Positions 16,580 to 25,116 of a stretch of DNA of 33,882 nt are shown here, piece after piece. The notes beneath the pieces are model-generated. The model did no database searches, was not told where the DNA came from, and was given only the letters and a program-made list of their open reading frames with translations. The translations under genes were made by a program, and so were the position numbers. The DNA lies in the NCBI GenBank assembly GCA_002684655.1, contig NYVR01000088.1:1-33882 (forward strand), written 5' to 3'. The number at the start of each line of letters is the position of its first letter. The stretch's first letter is position 1. This stretch comes from Planctomycetota bacterium (lineage in GTDB: Bacteria > Planctomycetota > UBA1135 > UBA2386).

Positions 16580-19285
16580 TCAGTGGGCGACGAGCCAGTT
16601 CTCGCCCGAACCCATGCTGACCTCGAGGGGCACTTTGAGCTCTGCAGCGCCCATCATCGCGTCTCGCAGCAGCCGCTCGACCTCGGTGCGCTCGTCGTTC
16701 GGGACGTCCAGGACGAGCTCGTCGTGGACCTGGAGCAGCAGCTTGGAGCGGAGCTCGCGCTTCGTCAGCTCGGCGTGCACGGCGAGCATGGCGCGCTTGA
16801 CGATGTCCGCGGCCGCGCCCTGGATGGGGGTGTTCACTGCCATGTTCTCGGCCGCGATGCGCTGCATGGCGTTCGTCGAGTCGATGTCGCCGAGGGGGCG
16901 CCGGCGGCCGAACATGGTCCGCGCCTCCTTCTCGGTGCGGGCGTGCTCCAGGCTGGCGTCTAGATAGGCTTTGACGCCCGGCAGCGCGCGGAAGTAGCTC
17001 TTGATGAACTTCTTCGCTTCCGGCGGGCGCATGCCGGTCTCGTTCGCGAGCCTCGACGCGCCCATCCCGTACATCAGCCCGTAGTTGACGACCTTGGCCT
17101 GGTTGCGCAGCTCGGGCGTCACGAGGTTCGGCAGGATGCCATGCACGATAGCGGCGGTGCGCGCGTGGATGTCTTCGCCTCTTCGGAAGGACTCAACCAG
17201 CGCCTTGTCCTCGGAGAGGTGGGCGAGGATGCGGAGCTCGATCTGTGAGTAGTCCGCTGAGAGCAGGGACCAATCGCTGTCGCGCGGAACGAAGGCCTCT
17301 CGAACGCGGCGCCCGTCCTCCGTACGGATCGGAATGTTCTGGAGGTTTGGGTCTTCGCTGCTGAGGCGACCTGTCGCCGCAACCGCTTGGTTGAACGTCG
17401 TGTGCACGTGGCCGCTGTCAGGCTGGATCAACGCAGGGAGACTGTCGACGTAGGTGGACTTGAGCTTGGTCAGCTGCCGCCACTCCAGGACGAGCTGCGG
17501 CACCTCGTGCTTCTTGGCGACCTTCTCCAAGACCTCCTGATCCGTCTTGTATTGACCGGTCGGTGTGCGGCGCGGCTTGTTGATGTCAGCGGCGCGGTGC
17601 ACCTCGAGCTCGTCGAACAACACCTTGCCCAGCTGCGCAGGGGATCCGAGGTTGAACTCGTGTCCGGCGCGCTCAAACACGCGGTCTTGTAGATCTTCGA
17701 CTCGCTCTTGAAGCTCGGCGGAGAGCTTCATCAGCAGTCCGGAGTCCAGGTTGATGCCCTCCCACTCCATGTCGAGCAGGACTGGGCAAAGCGGCAGCTC
17801 CAGGTCGCGATAGATCTCGGTCGTCCCGGCCCGCTTGAGTTGGTCGGTGAGCGGCCCGGCCAGTCTAAAGACCAGATCCGCCTCCTCGTTGATGTAATCC
17901 CCGACCAAAGAGGCGTCGACTTCGGCGAACGTACGTTGTTTCTTGCCGCTCCCGATGACGTCTTTGACAGCGGTTTTTTTGAAGGCGAAGTGCTTTAGCG
18001 CGAGATCGGCGAGGGAGTGTGAGCGCAGCCCTGGCTCGCTGCAGTAGCTAGCCAGCATCGTGTCGTGGCCGACACCTCCGAGGCAGAGCCCGAGCGGCTT
18101 GAACGCCGCGAGCAGGCGCTTCAGGTCGTGCACGTGCTTGGTGGGGCGATCGGCCGAAAAAAGCGCGCGGAGCGCGTCGATCCGCGCGGCGCGATTTTGA
18201 TCGTCGAGCGGGATGTAGGTGGCGGCGCCTGGCGCCGTCGCCACGGAGACCCCGACGAGCGCTCGCTTGCGCAGCGACGGACCAGACGTCTCAGCCGCGA
18301 CCGCCAGCGTCTCGCAGCCGCTCCATTCCTCGACCAGCCGGCGAAGCTCTGCGTCGTCCTCAACGACGCGGTAGCGCTTCTCGATGTCGTCCTGCGGCTG
18401 TGGCTTGGCGGCGAGGTCGGACAACAGGTTCTTGAAGTCGAGTCGCTGGAACAGCGGCCGCAGTTTGTCCGGGTCGGGCGCGGCAGGTCCGAGGGCTTCT
18501 ACGTCGACCGAGAGCTGCAGGTCGAGCTGCAGGGTCACGAGGTGTTGCGACAGCTCTGCGAGGTGTCGGTTCTCCTCGAGCGTCTTCTTGATAGACGGCT
18601 TCTTGACGTCATCGAGGTGCGCATAGATCCCGTCGATAGAACCGAACTGCGCCAGCAGGTCGACGGCGGTCTTCTTGCCGACCTTGGGCACGCCCGGCAC
18701 GTTGTCTGAGCTGTCGCCCATCAGCGCGAGCATGTCGACGATGGACGTCGGCGGCAGACCCCATTTGGCGACGCACGCCGCCGCGTCGAAGATCTCGGGC
18801 TTGCTCGTCGAACTGCGTAGGTTCCACAGCTTGATCTGGTCGTCGACGATCTGCAGGAAGTCTTTGTCGCCGGTGACGATGAAGACCTCCATGCCGCGTT
18901 CGCGGCCGCGGACCGCGAGCGTCCCGATGACGTCATCGGCCTCGTGTTCGTCTGAAGAGACCACGGGCAGCCCGAACGCCTCGACTGCGGCGCGGATGTC
19001 GTCGAGCTGTGCGGCCATCTCGTCCGGCATCTTGGTGCGCGTCGACTTGTATTCGGGGTAGATCTTGGTTCGTAGAAGGTCGCTGCGCGGGCCATCAAAC
19101 GCGATCGCCATGGCGTCGGGCCGCTCGCGCTCGATCAGAGCCCGCAGCGTCATGCAAAAGCCGTAGGTCGCAGCCGTCGGGTGCCCGTCGGGCGTCGTCA
19201 GCGGAGACCGCCCGCTCCCTTGGAACGCGAAGAAACTTCGGTAGGCCAACGCCGTGCCGTCGATCAGGAAGAGCCGCTTCGCCAT
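16580..19285 (-). CDS. polA: DNA polymerase I
   Basis: Repair and Okazaki-fragment processing polymerase, 901 residues, full length. The 5' nuclease domain (1-295) is intact: Asp9, 'FDGPRSD', 'HEADDVIGTL', 'VTGDKDFLQ' and 'GDSSDNVPGVPKVGKKTA'. The 3'-5' exonuclease domain (about 300-490) has lost its metal ligands compared with E. coli: D355 to Ala330 (Glu332 kept), N420 to Asp387, D424 to Leu391, D501 to Glu468. Proofreading should be absent. The polymerase domain is intact: Asp678 in 'ADYSQIELR', O-helix 'KVVNYGLMYGMG' and Asp855 in 'QVHDELVLDV'. Residue 735 is Tyr where E. coli has Phe762; in family A enzymes this Tyr removes discrimination against dideoxynucleotides. The start is supported by TACAAC seven bases upstream. 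Confidence 0.97.
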   Translation of the reverse strand: MAKRLFLIDGTALAYRSFFAFQGSGRSPLTTPDGHPTAATYGFCMTLRALIERERPDAMAIAFDGPRSDLLRTKIYPEYKSTRTKMPDEMAAQLDDIRAAVEAFGLPVVSSDEHEADDVIGTLAVRGRERGMEVFIVTGDKDFLQIVDDQIKLWNLRSSTSKPEIFDAAACVAKWGLPPTSIVDMLALMGDSSDNVPGVPKVGKKTAVDLLAQFGSIDGIYAHLDDVKKPSIKKTLEENRHLAELSQHLVTLQLDLQLSVDVEALGPAAPDPDKLRPLFQRLDFKNLLSDLAAKPQPQDDIEKRYRVVEDDAELRRLVEEWSGCETLAVAAETSGPSLRKRALVGVSVATAPGAATYIPLDDQNRAARIDALRALFSADRPTKHVHDLKRLLAAFKPLGLCLGGVGHDTMLASYCSEPGLRSHSLADLALKHFAFKKTAVKDVIGSGKKQRTFAEVDASLVGDYINEEADLVFRLAGPLTDQLKRAGTTEIYRDLELPLCPVLLDMEWEGINLDSGLLMKLSAELQERVEDLQDRVFERAGHEFNLGSPAQLGKVLFDELEVHRAADINKPRRTPTGQYKTDQEVLEKVAKKHEVPQLVLEWRQLTKLKSTYVDSLPALIQPDSGHVHTTFNQAVAATGRLSSEDPNLQNIPIRTEDGRRVREAFVPRDSDWSLLSADYSQIELRILAHLSEDKALVESFRRGEDIHARTAAIVHGILPNLVTPELRNQAKVVNYGLMYGMGASRLANETGMRPPEAKKFIKSYFRALPGVKAYLDASLEHARTEKEARTMFGRRRPLGDIDSTNAMQRIAAENMAVNTPIQGAAADIVKRAMLAVHAELTKRELRSKLLLQVHDELVLDVPNDERTEVERLLRDAMMGAAELKVPLEVSMGSGENWLVAH

Positions 19286-19292
19286 ATCGATG

Positions 19293-19321
19293 GTTGTAGC
19301 CGGTGACGGCGGGTCATCGAA
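19293..19321 (-). promoter_or_regulatory. putative polA promoter
   Basis: On the minus strand TTCGAT (19316-19321), 17 bases and TACAAC (19293-19298) precede the polA ATG by seven bases. Both boxes are weak matches to consensus; the spacing is what makes it credible. Confidence 0.4.
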
Positions 19322-19330
19322 GCGCCTTCA

Positions 19331-19376
19331 CGGCCGCGCGGCAGGACGCAGTCGATTGAGGCCGGTCGCGCGGCCG
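19331..19376 (-). terminator. inverted repeat downstream of the DedA-like gene
   Basis: CGGCCGCGCG (19331-19340) and CGCGCGGCCG (19367-19376) are perfect 10-base arms around a 26-base loop. The repeat starts 17 bases past the stop of the minus-strand membrane-protein gene and upstream of the polA promoter. It may insulate the two. Confidence 0.45.
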
Positions 19377-19393
19377 CGGTCGTCGGCCCGCCC

Positions 19394-20059
19394 CTAGTGC
19401 TGGCCGTCGCCGCCGGGGAGCAGCAGCTTGATCGCCAAGAAGCCGCCGACCAGCAGGGCGGTCCCTAGGAGCGTCACAAGGGCGAAGCGTCGCTCGATGA
19501 AGTCCTTGATGCCTGGGCCGAAGCGACGGAAGAGCCACGCGACGAGGAAGAAGCGCGCCGATCGCCCGACCGCGGACCCGACGATGAACATCGGGAAGTT
19601 GATGCTGCAGACTCCGGCGAGGATCGTGATCACCTTGTAAGGGATCGGCGTGAACGCGGCGGCGAACACGATCCAAAAGCTCCATTGGTCGTAGAGCGCG
19701 CTGACCTTGTCGACGCTGGCTGGGCTCACGCCCGGCACGTAGTCGTAGAAGAACTGCTCGATCCCGTTGATGTCCCACAGGAAGTAGCCGATCCCGTAAC
19801 CGGCGACGCCGCCGACGACCGACCCGACGGCGCACCACCACGCGTAGCGGAAGCTCTTCTGCACGCTCCCGATACACATCGCGACGAGCAATACGTCGGG
19901 AGGGATCGGGAAGAAGCTGCTCTCCGCGAAAGCGAGCACGAACAGCGCGGCGACCGCGTAGCGCGTGTCGGCCCAGCTAAGGACCCAGTCGTAGAGGCGT
20001 CGGACAGGCCCTTTGCGCGCCGGTGGTGGAGACGTCGGAGAAGCGCTGGTGCTGGACAC
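19394..20059 (-). CDS. DedA/YqaA-family membrane protein
   Basis: Inner-membrane protein of the VTT (SNARE-associated/DedA) superfamily, 221 residues from the GTG at 20059. Hydrophobic segments include 'YAVAALFVLAFAESSFF', 'AWWCAVGSVVGGVAGYGIGYFLW', 'FWIVFAAAFTPIPYKVITILAGV', 'FPMFIVGSAVGRSARFFLVAWLF' and a C-terminal helix. 'AESSFFPIPPDVLL' and 'FTPIPYKVITILAG' are the paired re-entrant loop motifs of YqaA-like members. Family members handle lipid (undecaprenyl phosphate or phospholipid) translocation, but the cargo is not predictable here. The frame extends to a TTG at 20074. I prefer 20059 because GATAGT lies seven bases upstream, but this is uncertain. It is downstream of recJ by about 85 bases. 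Confidence 0.88.
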   Translation of the reverse strand: MSSTSASPTSPPPARKGPVRRLYDWVLSWADTRYAVAALFVLAFAESSFFPIPPDVLLVAMCIGSVQKSFRYAWWCAVGSVVGGVAGYGIGYFLWDINGIEQFFYDYVPGVSPASVDKVSALYDQWSFWIVFAAAFTPIPYKVITILAGVCSINFPMFIVGSAVGRSARFFLVAWLFRRFGPGIKDFIERRFALVTLLGTALLVGGFLAIKLLLPGGDGQH

Positions 20060-20144
20060 GCGCGCCACTATCAACCACGGCGGGATTCAATGCGAACCTG
20101 CTCTCTCGATCCCGCTCGGCATGACGACGTGAGCGCGCTCGCGT

Positions 20145-21848
20145 TCAGCGGCTCGGCGCGAGATCGTAGACGTCCAATTGCATGGGCCCGTCCTCGCCGC
20201 GTGACGCGAGTCGCGGCGTGTAGGCGATGCTCCAGGGCCCCTTGTTTCGTCGCAGGTCCTCGAACAGCGCCCCGCCGCCGATGATGCGGCAGCTTAGGAT
20301 GTCGTTGCCTTTGACGACGCGGACGCGCGCGTGGCCGCCGCGCCCCTCGACGAAGGGGTTCCCGACGAGGTGGACGTCGTGGGTGACGAACCTGGGTTTG
20401 GGGTGGCCGTTGCCAAAGGGGCCTAGCGCGCCGAGTCTGCGGATCGTCTGCGGGTCGAGCTCGCTGAAATCGGCGGGGCCGTCGACGTGCAGCGGGTGCT
20501 CGGTCGGCGCCATCTGCTGGCAGGCAGCGGCGAAGCGTTCACGGAACGCCTCAAGGTTCGCGCGGCGTATCTCCAGTCCTGCGGCCGCGGCGTGGCCGCC
20601 GTGCGACTCCAGCAGGTCGGAGCACGCGCCGAGCGCGTCTCGCAGGTGCAGGCCCGTGTTGCAGCGACCCGATCCACGCGCCGTGTCGCCGTCGAAGGCG
20701 AGCAGCATCACGGGCTTGTTGGTCTGCTCGGCGGCGCGCGCAGCGACGATCCCGAGCACCCCTGGGTGCCAGTGGTCGGCCCCGAGCACGATCGCTGGGC
20801 CTTCGTGCTCGGCTGCCAGCAGCATCACTTCGTCCTGCAGCGTGCGCTCGACGCGCCGTCGCTCTTTGTTGTGCTGTTCGAGCACCTTCGCCGCTGCTTG
20901 GGCCTCCGGGAAGCCCTTGGCGTCGAGGAGTTTGACGGCGTCATCTGCGTGCCCGACGCGGCCCGCGGCGTTGATCAACGGCGCTAGGCGAAAGCTGATG
21001 TCCTCGACGCCGGCGCCGCGGTGGAGCAGCCCGGCCGAGTCCATCAAGGCCCGGATACCGGGGTTGCGGCTGACGTTGAGGGACCGCAGCCCGTGGAAAA
21101 CGAGCGTTCGGTTCTCGCCGCCTAGCGGTGCGACGTCGGCGACCGTCCCGAGGGCGACGTAGGCGAGCGCGTCCACGAGGAAGTCGGAGAACTCGCTGCT
21201 GCGCCGCATGGAGCCGCTCAACGACTCGGCCATCGCGGCGACGAGGCAAAAAGCTACGCCGCAGCCCGCGAGGTCTCTGTCCGGGTAACCGGCGTCGGGC
21301 AGCCGCGGGTTGAGCACGCAGTAGGCGTCGGCCACGTTCTCCGTCGTGCCGTGGTGGTCGGTGACGATCACGTCGACGCCGCTGCGCTTGAGGTCGGCGA
21401 TGGGCGCGATCGCGTTGGTGCCGTTGTCGACGGAGATGACGAGCGGGAAGCCCCCTTCTTGGATCGCCTTCACGCTGGCGCTGGAGAACGAATAGCCGTC
21501 TGCGCGTGCGGGGATGAACGGTCGGCTGGTGCCGTGGAGCAGGCTTAGGAACTTATGGAGCAGCACGGTCCCGCTGATTCCGTCGGCGTCGTAGTCACCG
21601 TGGATCAGGATCGGGTCCCCGGCGCGCAGCGAGTCGCGGATGCGGTCCACGGCGCGCTGCATTTGGGCGAACTTGAAGGGGTCGTGCAGCGAGCCGAGGT
21701 CGGGCCGCAGGAAGCTCTTCGCCTGCGCCGGATCCTCGATGCCACGGGCGAGCATGACTCGGACGACGAGGTCGGGCAGCCCTAGCGTCCGAGCCAGCGC
21801 TTGCTCGCGCGGATCGGTCTTGGGCGTCTCGAGGGCAGCGCGGAGCAT
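20145..21848 (-). CDS. recJ: single-stranded-DNA-specific exonuclease RecJ
   Basis: 5'-3' single-strand exonuclease of recombination and mismatch repair, 567 residues, full length. DHH phosphoesterase motifs: 'HGDYDADGISG' (Asp85, Asp87, Asp89), 'ISVDNGT' (Asp141), 'VTDHHGT' (Asp164-His-His166) and 'LGTVADVAPL'. The DHHA1 domain has 'HWHPGVLGIVAARAAE' and 'SHGGHAAAAGLEI'. The C-terminal OB-like domain has 'GPFGNGHPKPRF' and 'SCRIIGGG'. The frame continues to 21941, overlapping selA on the other strand; the ATG at 21848 gives the normal N-terminus. It is divergent from selA with only 33 bases between the starts, so both promoters must fit in or overlap that space. Confidence 0.95.
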   Translation of the reverse strand: MLRAALETPKTDPREQALARTLGLPDLVVRVMLARGIEDPAQAKSFLRPDLGSLHDPFKFAQMQRAVDRIRDSLRAGDPILIHGDYDADGISGTVLLHKFLSLLHGTSRPFIPARADGYSFSSASVKAIQEGGFPLVISVDNGTNAIAPIADLKRSGVDVIVTDHHGTTENVADAYCVLNPRLPDAGYPDRDLAGCGVAFCLVAAMAESLSGSMRRSSEFSDFLVDALAYVALGTVADVAPLGGENRTLVFHGLRSLNVSRNPGIRALMDSAGLLHRGAGVEDISFRLAPLINAAGRVGHADDAVKLLDAKGFPEAQAAAKVLEQHNKERRRVERTLQDEVMLLAAEHEGPAIVLGADHWHPGVLGIVAARAAEQTNKPVMLLAFDGDTARGSGRCNTGLHLRDALGACSDLLESHGGHAAAAGLEIRRANLEAFRERFAAACQQMAPTEHPLHVDGPADFSELDPQTIRRLGALGPFGNGHPKPRFVTHDVHLVGNPFVEGRGGHARVRVVKGNDILSCRIIGGGALFEDLRRNKGPWSIAYTPRLASRGEDGPMQLDVYDLAPSR

Positions 21849-21881
21849 ATGGCGTCGGGTATGGTAACAGCGGTCTCCGTT

Positions 21882-23273
21882 ATGCCTAGAACCGACGACA
21901 ACCGTTCTGCCGCGCTGCGATCGCTGCCGTCCGTGGATCAACTGCTGCGCCTCGACGCGTTCGCAAAGCTCGCCAAGCCCGCGTTGACGCGCGTCGTTCG
22001 AGAGCTGGTAGACGAACTGCGGGCAGCGGCGCTGGACGGCTCGTTAGACGCGGAGGCGATTCAGCGCCGTTGTGCACATCCCGCGCTCGTCAGCGAAGTA
22101 ACCGGGCGTTGTGAAGCGCTGCAGCGCCGGCGGCATGAGCGGGTCTACAACGCGACCGGCATTGTGCTGCACACCGGCATCGGTCGCGCCCCGCTCGCGC
22201 CCGCAGCGATTGACGCGGTCGTAGGCGCGACGGGCTTCGCCGTCGTCGAGGTCGACCCGGTTACGGGGCAGCGAGATCAGCGCGAGGTCGCAGTCGCAAC
22301 GCTAATGACCCAGCTGACTGGCGCCGGCGGCGCGCTGATCGTTAACAACAACGCAGCAGCTACGACCCTGATGCTAGCGGCGCTGACCGCTGAGACGGAG
22401 GTCGTCGTGTCGCGCGGGGAGCTGGTGGAGATCGGCGGCGGTTTCCGCGTGCCAGACGTCATGAAGCGGGCTGGCTGCCACATGGTTGAGGTGGGCGCGA
22501 CCAACAAAACGCATCTCCGCGATTTCCGCGAAGCGACCACGGAGAAGACTCGCGCGTTCCTAAAGGTCCACCCCAGCAACTTCCGGATCGAAGGGTTCGC
22601 GTCGACGCCGTCGGTGGCAGATCTACGCGCGCTCGCGGACGCCGCCGAAGGCGATTTGCTCGTGCTCGACGACCTCGGCTCTGGCCTGCTGTGCCGCGAG
22701 CCGCTGCCAGGTCTCGCCGACGAGCCCAGTGTGCTAGGCAGCCTAGCGCAAGGTGCGCACGTGACCTGCTTCAGCGGTGACAAGCTCTTGGGTGGGCCTC
22801 AGTGCGGCATCCTCGTGGGTGAGAAAGACCTGATCGCGCGCTGTCGTGAGCACCCGCTGTATCGGGCCATGCGCTGCGACAAGCTGACGCACGCGGCGCT
22901 CGAGGCGACGCTGTTGCTGTATCGAGACGCCGACCCGCTGCGCGAGGTCCCGACACTGCGGATGCTCTCTGCCGTGCCTGACGAACTGCGAGGGCGGGCG
23001 CAGGAGCTCGCGACGTCGCTGGTAGATCTCGGCGCCGAGGTGCTGCCAAGTGATTCCTTCGCTGGATCGGGGGCCAACCCGGCCAAGCCCCTGCCAAGCT
23101 TCGCCACGGCCCTGCCCGGCGGCGACCGGGAGGCCAGCTTGTTGCGCGCGGTGCGCCCCGTCGGTGTTTTTGCGCGCGTCTGCGACGGCAAGGTGATGCT
23201 GGATGCGCGGTCGATGTTGCTCGAAGATCTCGACACCGTCGCGCTGGCTGTTCGTCAGGCGATCGCTGACTAG
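21882..23273 (+). CDS. selA: L-seryl-tRNA(Sec) selenium transferase
   Basis: PLP enzyme that converts seryl-tRNA(Sec) to selenocysteinyl-tRNA(Sec) using selenophosphate, in the cytosol. From the ATG at 21882 it is 463 residues, normal bacterial SelA length. Landmarks: 'LPSVDQLLRL' N-terminal motif, 'NATGIVLHTGIGRAPL', 'VNNNAAAT', 'SRGELVEIGGGFRVPDVM', 'EVGATNKTHLRDF', 'LDDLGSGLL' and the PLP-lysine site 'CFSGDKLLGGPQCGI' (Lys301). An in-frame ATG at 21861 is possible, but 21882 matches the usual start. selD follows after nine bases. The presence of SelA shows that selenocysteine insertion operates in this organism, which supports the two TGA-containing genes of the window. Confidence 0.97.
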   Translation: MPRTDDNRSAALRSLPSVDQLLRLDAFAKLAKPALTRVVRELVDELRAAALDGSLDAEAIQRRCAHPALVSEVTGRCEALQRRRHERVYNATGIVLHTGIGRAPLAPAAIDAVVGATGFAVVEVDPVTGQRDQREVAVATLMTQLTGAGGALIVNNNAAATTLMLAALTAETEVVVSRGELVEIGGGFRVPDVMKRAGCHMVEVGATNKTHLRDFREATTEKTRAFLKVHPSNFRIEGFASTPSVADLRALADAAEGDLLVLDDLGSGLLCREPLPGLADEPSVLGSLAQGAHVTCFSGDKLLGGPQCGILVGEKDLIARCREHPLYRAMRCDKLTHAALEATLLLYRDADPLREVPTLRMLSAVPDELRGRAQELATSLVDLGAEVLPSDSFAGSGANPAKPLPSFATALPGGDREASLLRAVRPVGVFARVCDGKVMLDARSMLLEDLDTVALAVRQAIAD

Positions 23274-23282
23274 GGACTCAAG

Positions 23283-24350
23283 ATGAGCGAGACTCCGGAT
23301 CTAAGGCTGACGCGTTACGCCTCCAGCGCCGGTTGAGCGGCCAAGCTGCCACCGGGGAGCCTCGGGAAGGTTCTCCATAAGCTGCGTGCTTCTCAGAACG
23401 CGGACCTCTTGGCCGGCCACGCTGGCTTTGAGGACGCCGGCGTGCTCCGTTTGGACGCTCACCGCGCGCTGGTCCAGACGCTCGACTTCTTCCCGCCGAT
23501 CGTCGATGACCCGCGTTGGTTTGGGCGCATCGCGGCGGCCAACTCGCTTTCCGACGTGTTCGCGATGGGCGGTAGGCCGGTGACGGCGATGAACATTGTC
23601 GGGTGGCCGCGCGAGCTCGATGTCGAAGTGCTCGGTGAGATCCTGGCCGGTGGCCTGGAGAAGACCGAGGAGGCCGGCGCGTCGTTGTGTGGGGGGCACT
23701 CGGTTGTCGACGGTGAGGTTAAATACGGCCTTTCGGTCACGGGTCTCGTGCACCCCGACCGTTTTTGGCGCAACAGCGGCGCTCAGTTGGGCGACGCGCT
23801 GGTCGTCACCAAGCCGCTGGGTATGGGGGCCGTCTCGACGGCCATGAAGAAAGACAAGGTGGAGGTCCGGGCCGCCGACGCGGCCATGGCGGAGCGCGCC
23901 ATGGGCGTCATGGCCACGCTTAACCGGGTCGCCGCAGAGATCGCGGCGGCGTTTGATGTGCACGCAGCTACGGACGTCACCGGCTTTGGCTTCGCTGGTC
24001 ACGCGTGCGAGATGGCGGAGGGCGCGGATTTGCAGCTAGAGGTCGACGCGGCGGCGCTGCCCCTCATGGAGGGGGTGATGGATCTAGTGCACGCTGGCGC
24101 CTTGTCGGGCGGCTGCGCGCGCGGCAAAGAGCACTTCGGTCCGCGCGTCGAGGTGGGCACCGCGGTGGACGCTGGGTTGGCTGATCTTGTCTTCGACGCC
24201 GAGACCTCGGGGGGCCTGCTGCTCGCGGTGCCCGAAGCGCAGGCCGATCGCCTCAGCGCTCAACTGCGTGACGCCGGTGTCCCGGCGTTCGCAGTCGCGG
24301 GGCGTTTTTCGAGCCGATCCGCGGACGCGCCGCTGCTGCGGCTGCGTTGA
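23283..24350 (+). CDS. selD: selenide, water dikinase SelD, a selenoprotein (TGA = Sec18)
   Basis: Makes selenophosphate from selenide and ATP, feeding SelA. The gene starts at the ATG at 23283, nine bases after selA, and reads MSETPDLRLTRYASSAG, then TGA (23334-23336), then AAKLPPGSLGKVLH. The TGA falls on the catalytic Cys/Sec position of SelD, and the partner lysine follows three residues later (Lys21), as in E. coli Cys17/Lys20. The rest is full length (355 residues): 'ANSLSDVFAMGGRPVTAMNI', 'GGHSVVDGEVKYGLSVTG', 'TKPLGMGAV', 'DVTGFGFAGH' and 'DAETSGGLLLAVP'. A hairpin 18 bases after the TGA is the likely SECIS. A start at the TTG of 23409 would miss the active site, so the apparent stop is recoding. 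Sec-containing SelD is known in other bacteria and animals. Confidence 0.95.
23344..23383 (+). promoter_or_regulatory. putative bacterial SECIS element of selD
   Basis: GGGGAGCC (23354-23361) pairs with GGTTCTCC (23369-23376), eight pairs with two G-U, closing a seven-base loop TCGGGAA. A lower helix AGCT (23344-23347) / AGCT (23380-23383) is possible. The apical loop starts 25 bases after the TGA, within the known spacing for SelB recruitment, and contains the expected guanines. Confidence 0.65.
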
Positions 24351-24367
24351 GGCCGGCTGCAGCTGCT

Positions 24368-24382
24368 GCCGCGTCGCGCGGC
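24368..24382 (+). terminator. hairpin between convergent selD and rbfA
   Basis: GCCGCG (24368-24373) pairs with CGCGGC (24377-24382) around TCG. It occupies most of the 37-base gap between the two gene ends. No T-tract; it could terminate both strands. Confidence 0.45.
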
Positions 24383-24387
24383 GCCGC

Positions 24388-24786
24388 TCAGTCTTCGGGG
24401 TCGCGGCTAGGCTGATCGGTGGCCTCGTCGGTCGCGGGGCTGAGGTCCTTCAGCAGCTCTTGCATCCGGACCGCGCCAGCGACGCCCTCGTCGAAGACGA
24501 ACTGCAGGTGGGGGACCGAGCGCGTGTGGAGGACGGCGCCGACCTCTCGCTGGCAGAACCCGGTGGCGCGCTCCAGGACCTCGGCCGACGCGCGTCGCGC
24601 GGCGTCTTCTTTGCCGTTGGGGGCGAGGACGGACCAATAGGCTTTGCACTGCGTAAACTCTTTGTCGAGTTCGACGCGCGAGATCGTGACGAGCCCTAGC
24701 TTGGGGTCGGCGAGTTCTCGCTGCAGCGTCGTCGCGAGGCGCTGCTTGATTTGTTCGGCGAGGCGCGCGAGGCGGCGGTCGTTCAT
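24388..24786 (-). CDS. rbfA: ribosome-binding factor A
   Basis: 30S maturation and cold-adaptation factor, 132 residues. The KH-like fold is recognised by 'RLARLAEQIKQRLATTLQREL', 'GLVTISRVELDKEFTQCKAYWSVL', 'VLHTRSVPHLQFVFDEG' and the acidic tail. The start ATG (24786) overlaps the TGA of ylxP in an ATGA arrangement, so the two are translationally coupled. It is the last gene of the nusA-infB-ylxP-rbfA unit; truB and rpsO, often next, are not present. Confidence 0.92.
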   Translation of the reverse strand: MNDRRLARLAEQIKQRLATTLQRELADPKLGLVTISRVELDKEFTQCKAYWSVLAPNGKEDAARRASAEVLERATGFCQREVGAVLHTRSVPHLQFVFDEGVAGAVRMQELLKDLSPATDEATDQPSRDPED

Positions 24787-25079
24787 TGGTTGGGGCTGAT
24801 GATCTCTAGCTGATGGTCGGTCAAGGTGCCGTCGCGCCATTCATCCAGCTCGTTGATGAGGTGGTCCATGGTGCTGTTGACGTGCTTAGTGTCGCTGCCG
24901 GCGACGACGGCGCCGAGCGTTGCGATCGTTGGGTCGTCGAGGTCTTCGAACTCGCTGATCGAGACGTTGAATGATCGGCGGAGCCGGTCACGCAGCGACT
25001 TCAATACGCCGCGCTTCTCTTTCAACGACTCCGCGTAGGGGAGCTCGAGGGTGAACTGCAGGACTCCGATGTAGAGCAT
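24783..25079 (-). CDS. ylxP: YlxP/DUF503 family protein
   Basis: Small conserved protein of 98 residues, usually encoded between infB and rbfA, as here. Family features are 'YIGVLQFTLELPYAESLKEKRGVLKSLRDRL', followed by 'FNVSISEFEDLD' and 'TIATLGAVVAGSD'. The family is linked to ribosome assembly by gene context rather than a known reaction. The ATG at 25079 matches the family N-terminus; a GTG at 25115, just after the infB stop, would add 12 unconserved residues. Its stop overlaps the rbfA start by four bases. Confidence 0.88.
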   Translation of the reverse strand: MLYIGVLQFTLELPYAESLKEKRGVLKSLRDRLRRSFNVSISEFEDLDDPTIATLGAVVAGSDTKHVNSTMDHLINELDEWRDGTLTDHQLEIISPNQ

Positions 25080-25116
25080 TGCGCCGGCCGTCGCGAGCAA
25101 TGGCGCCCGGGACACC

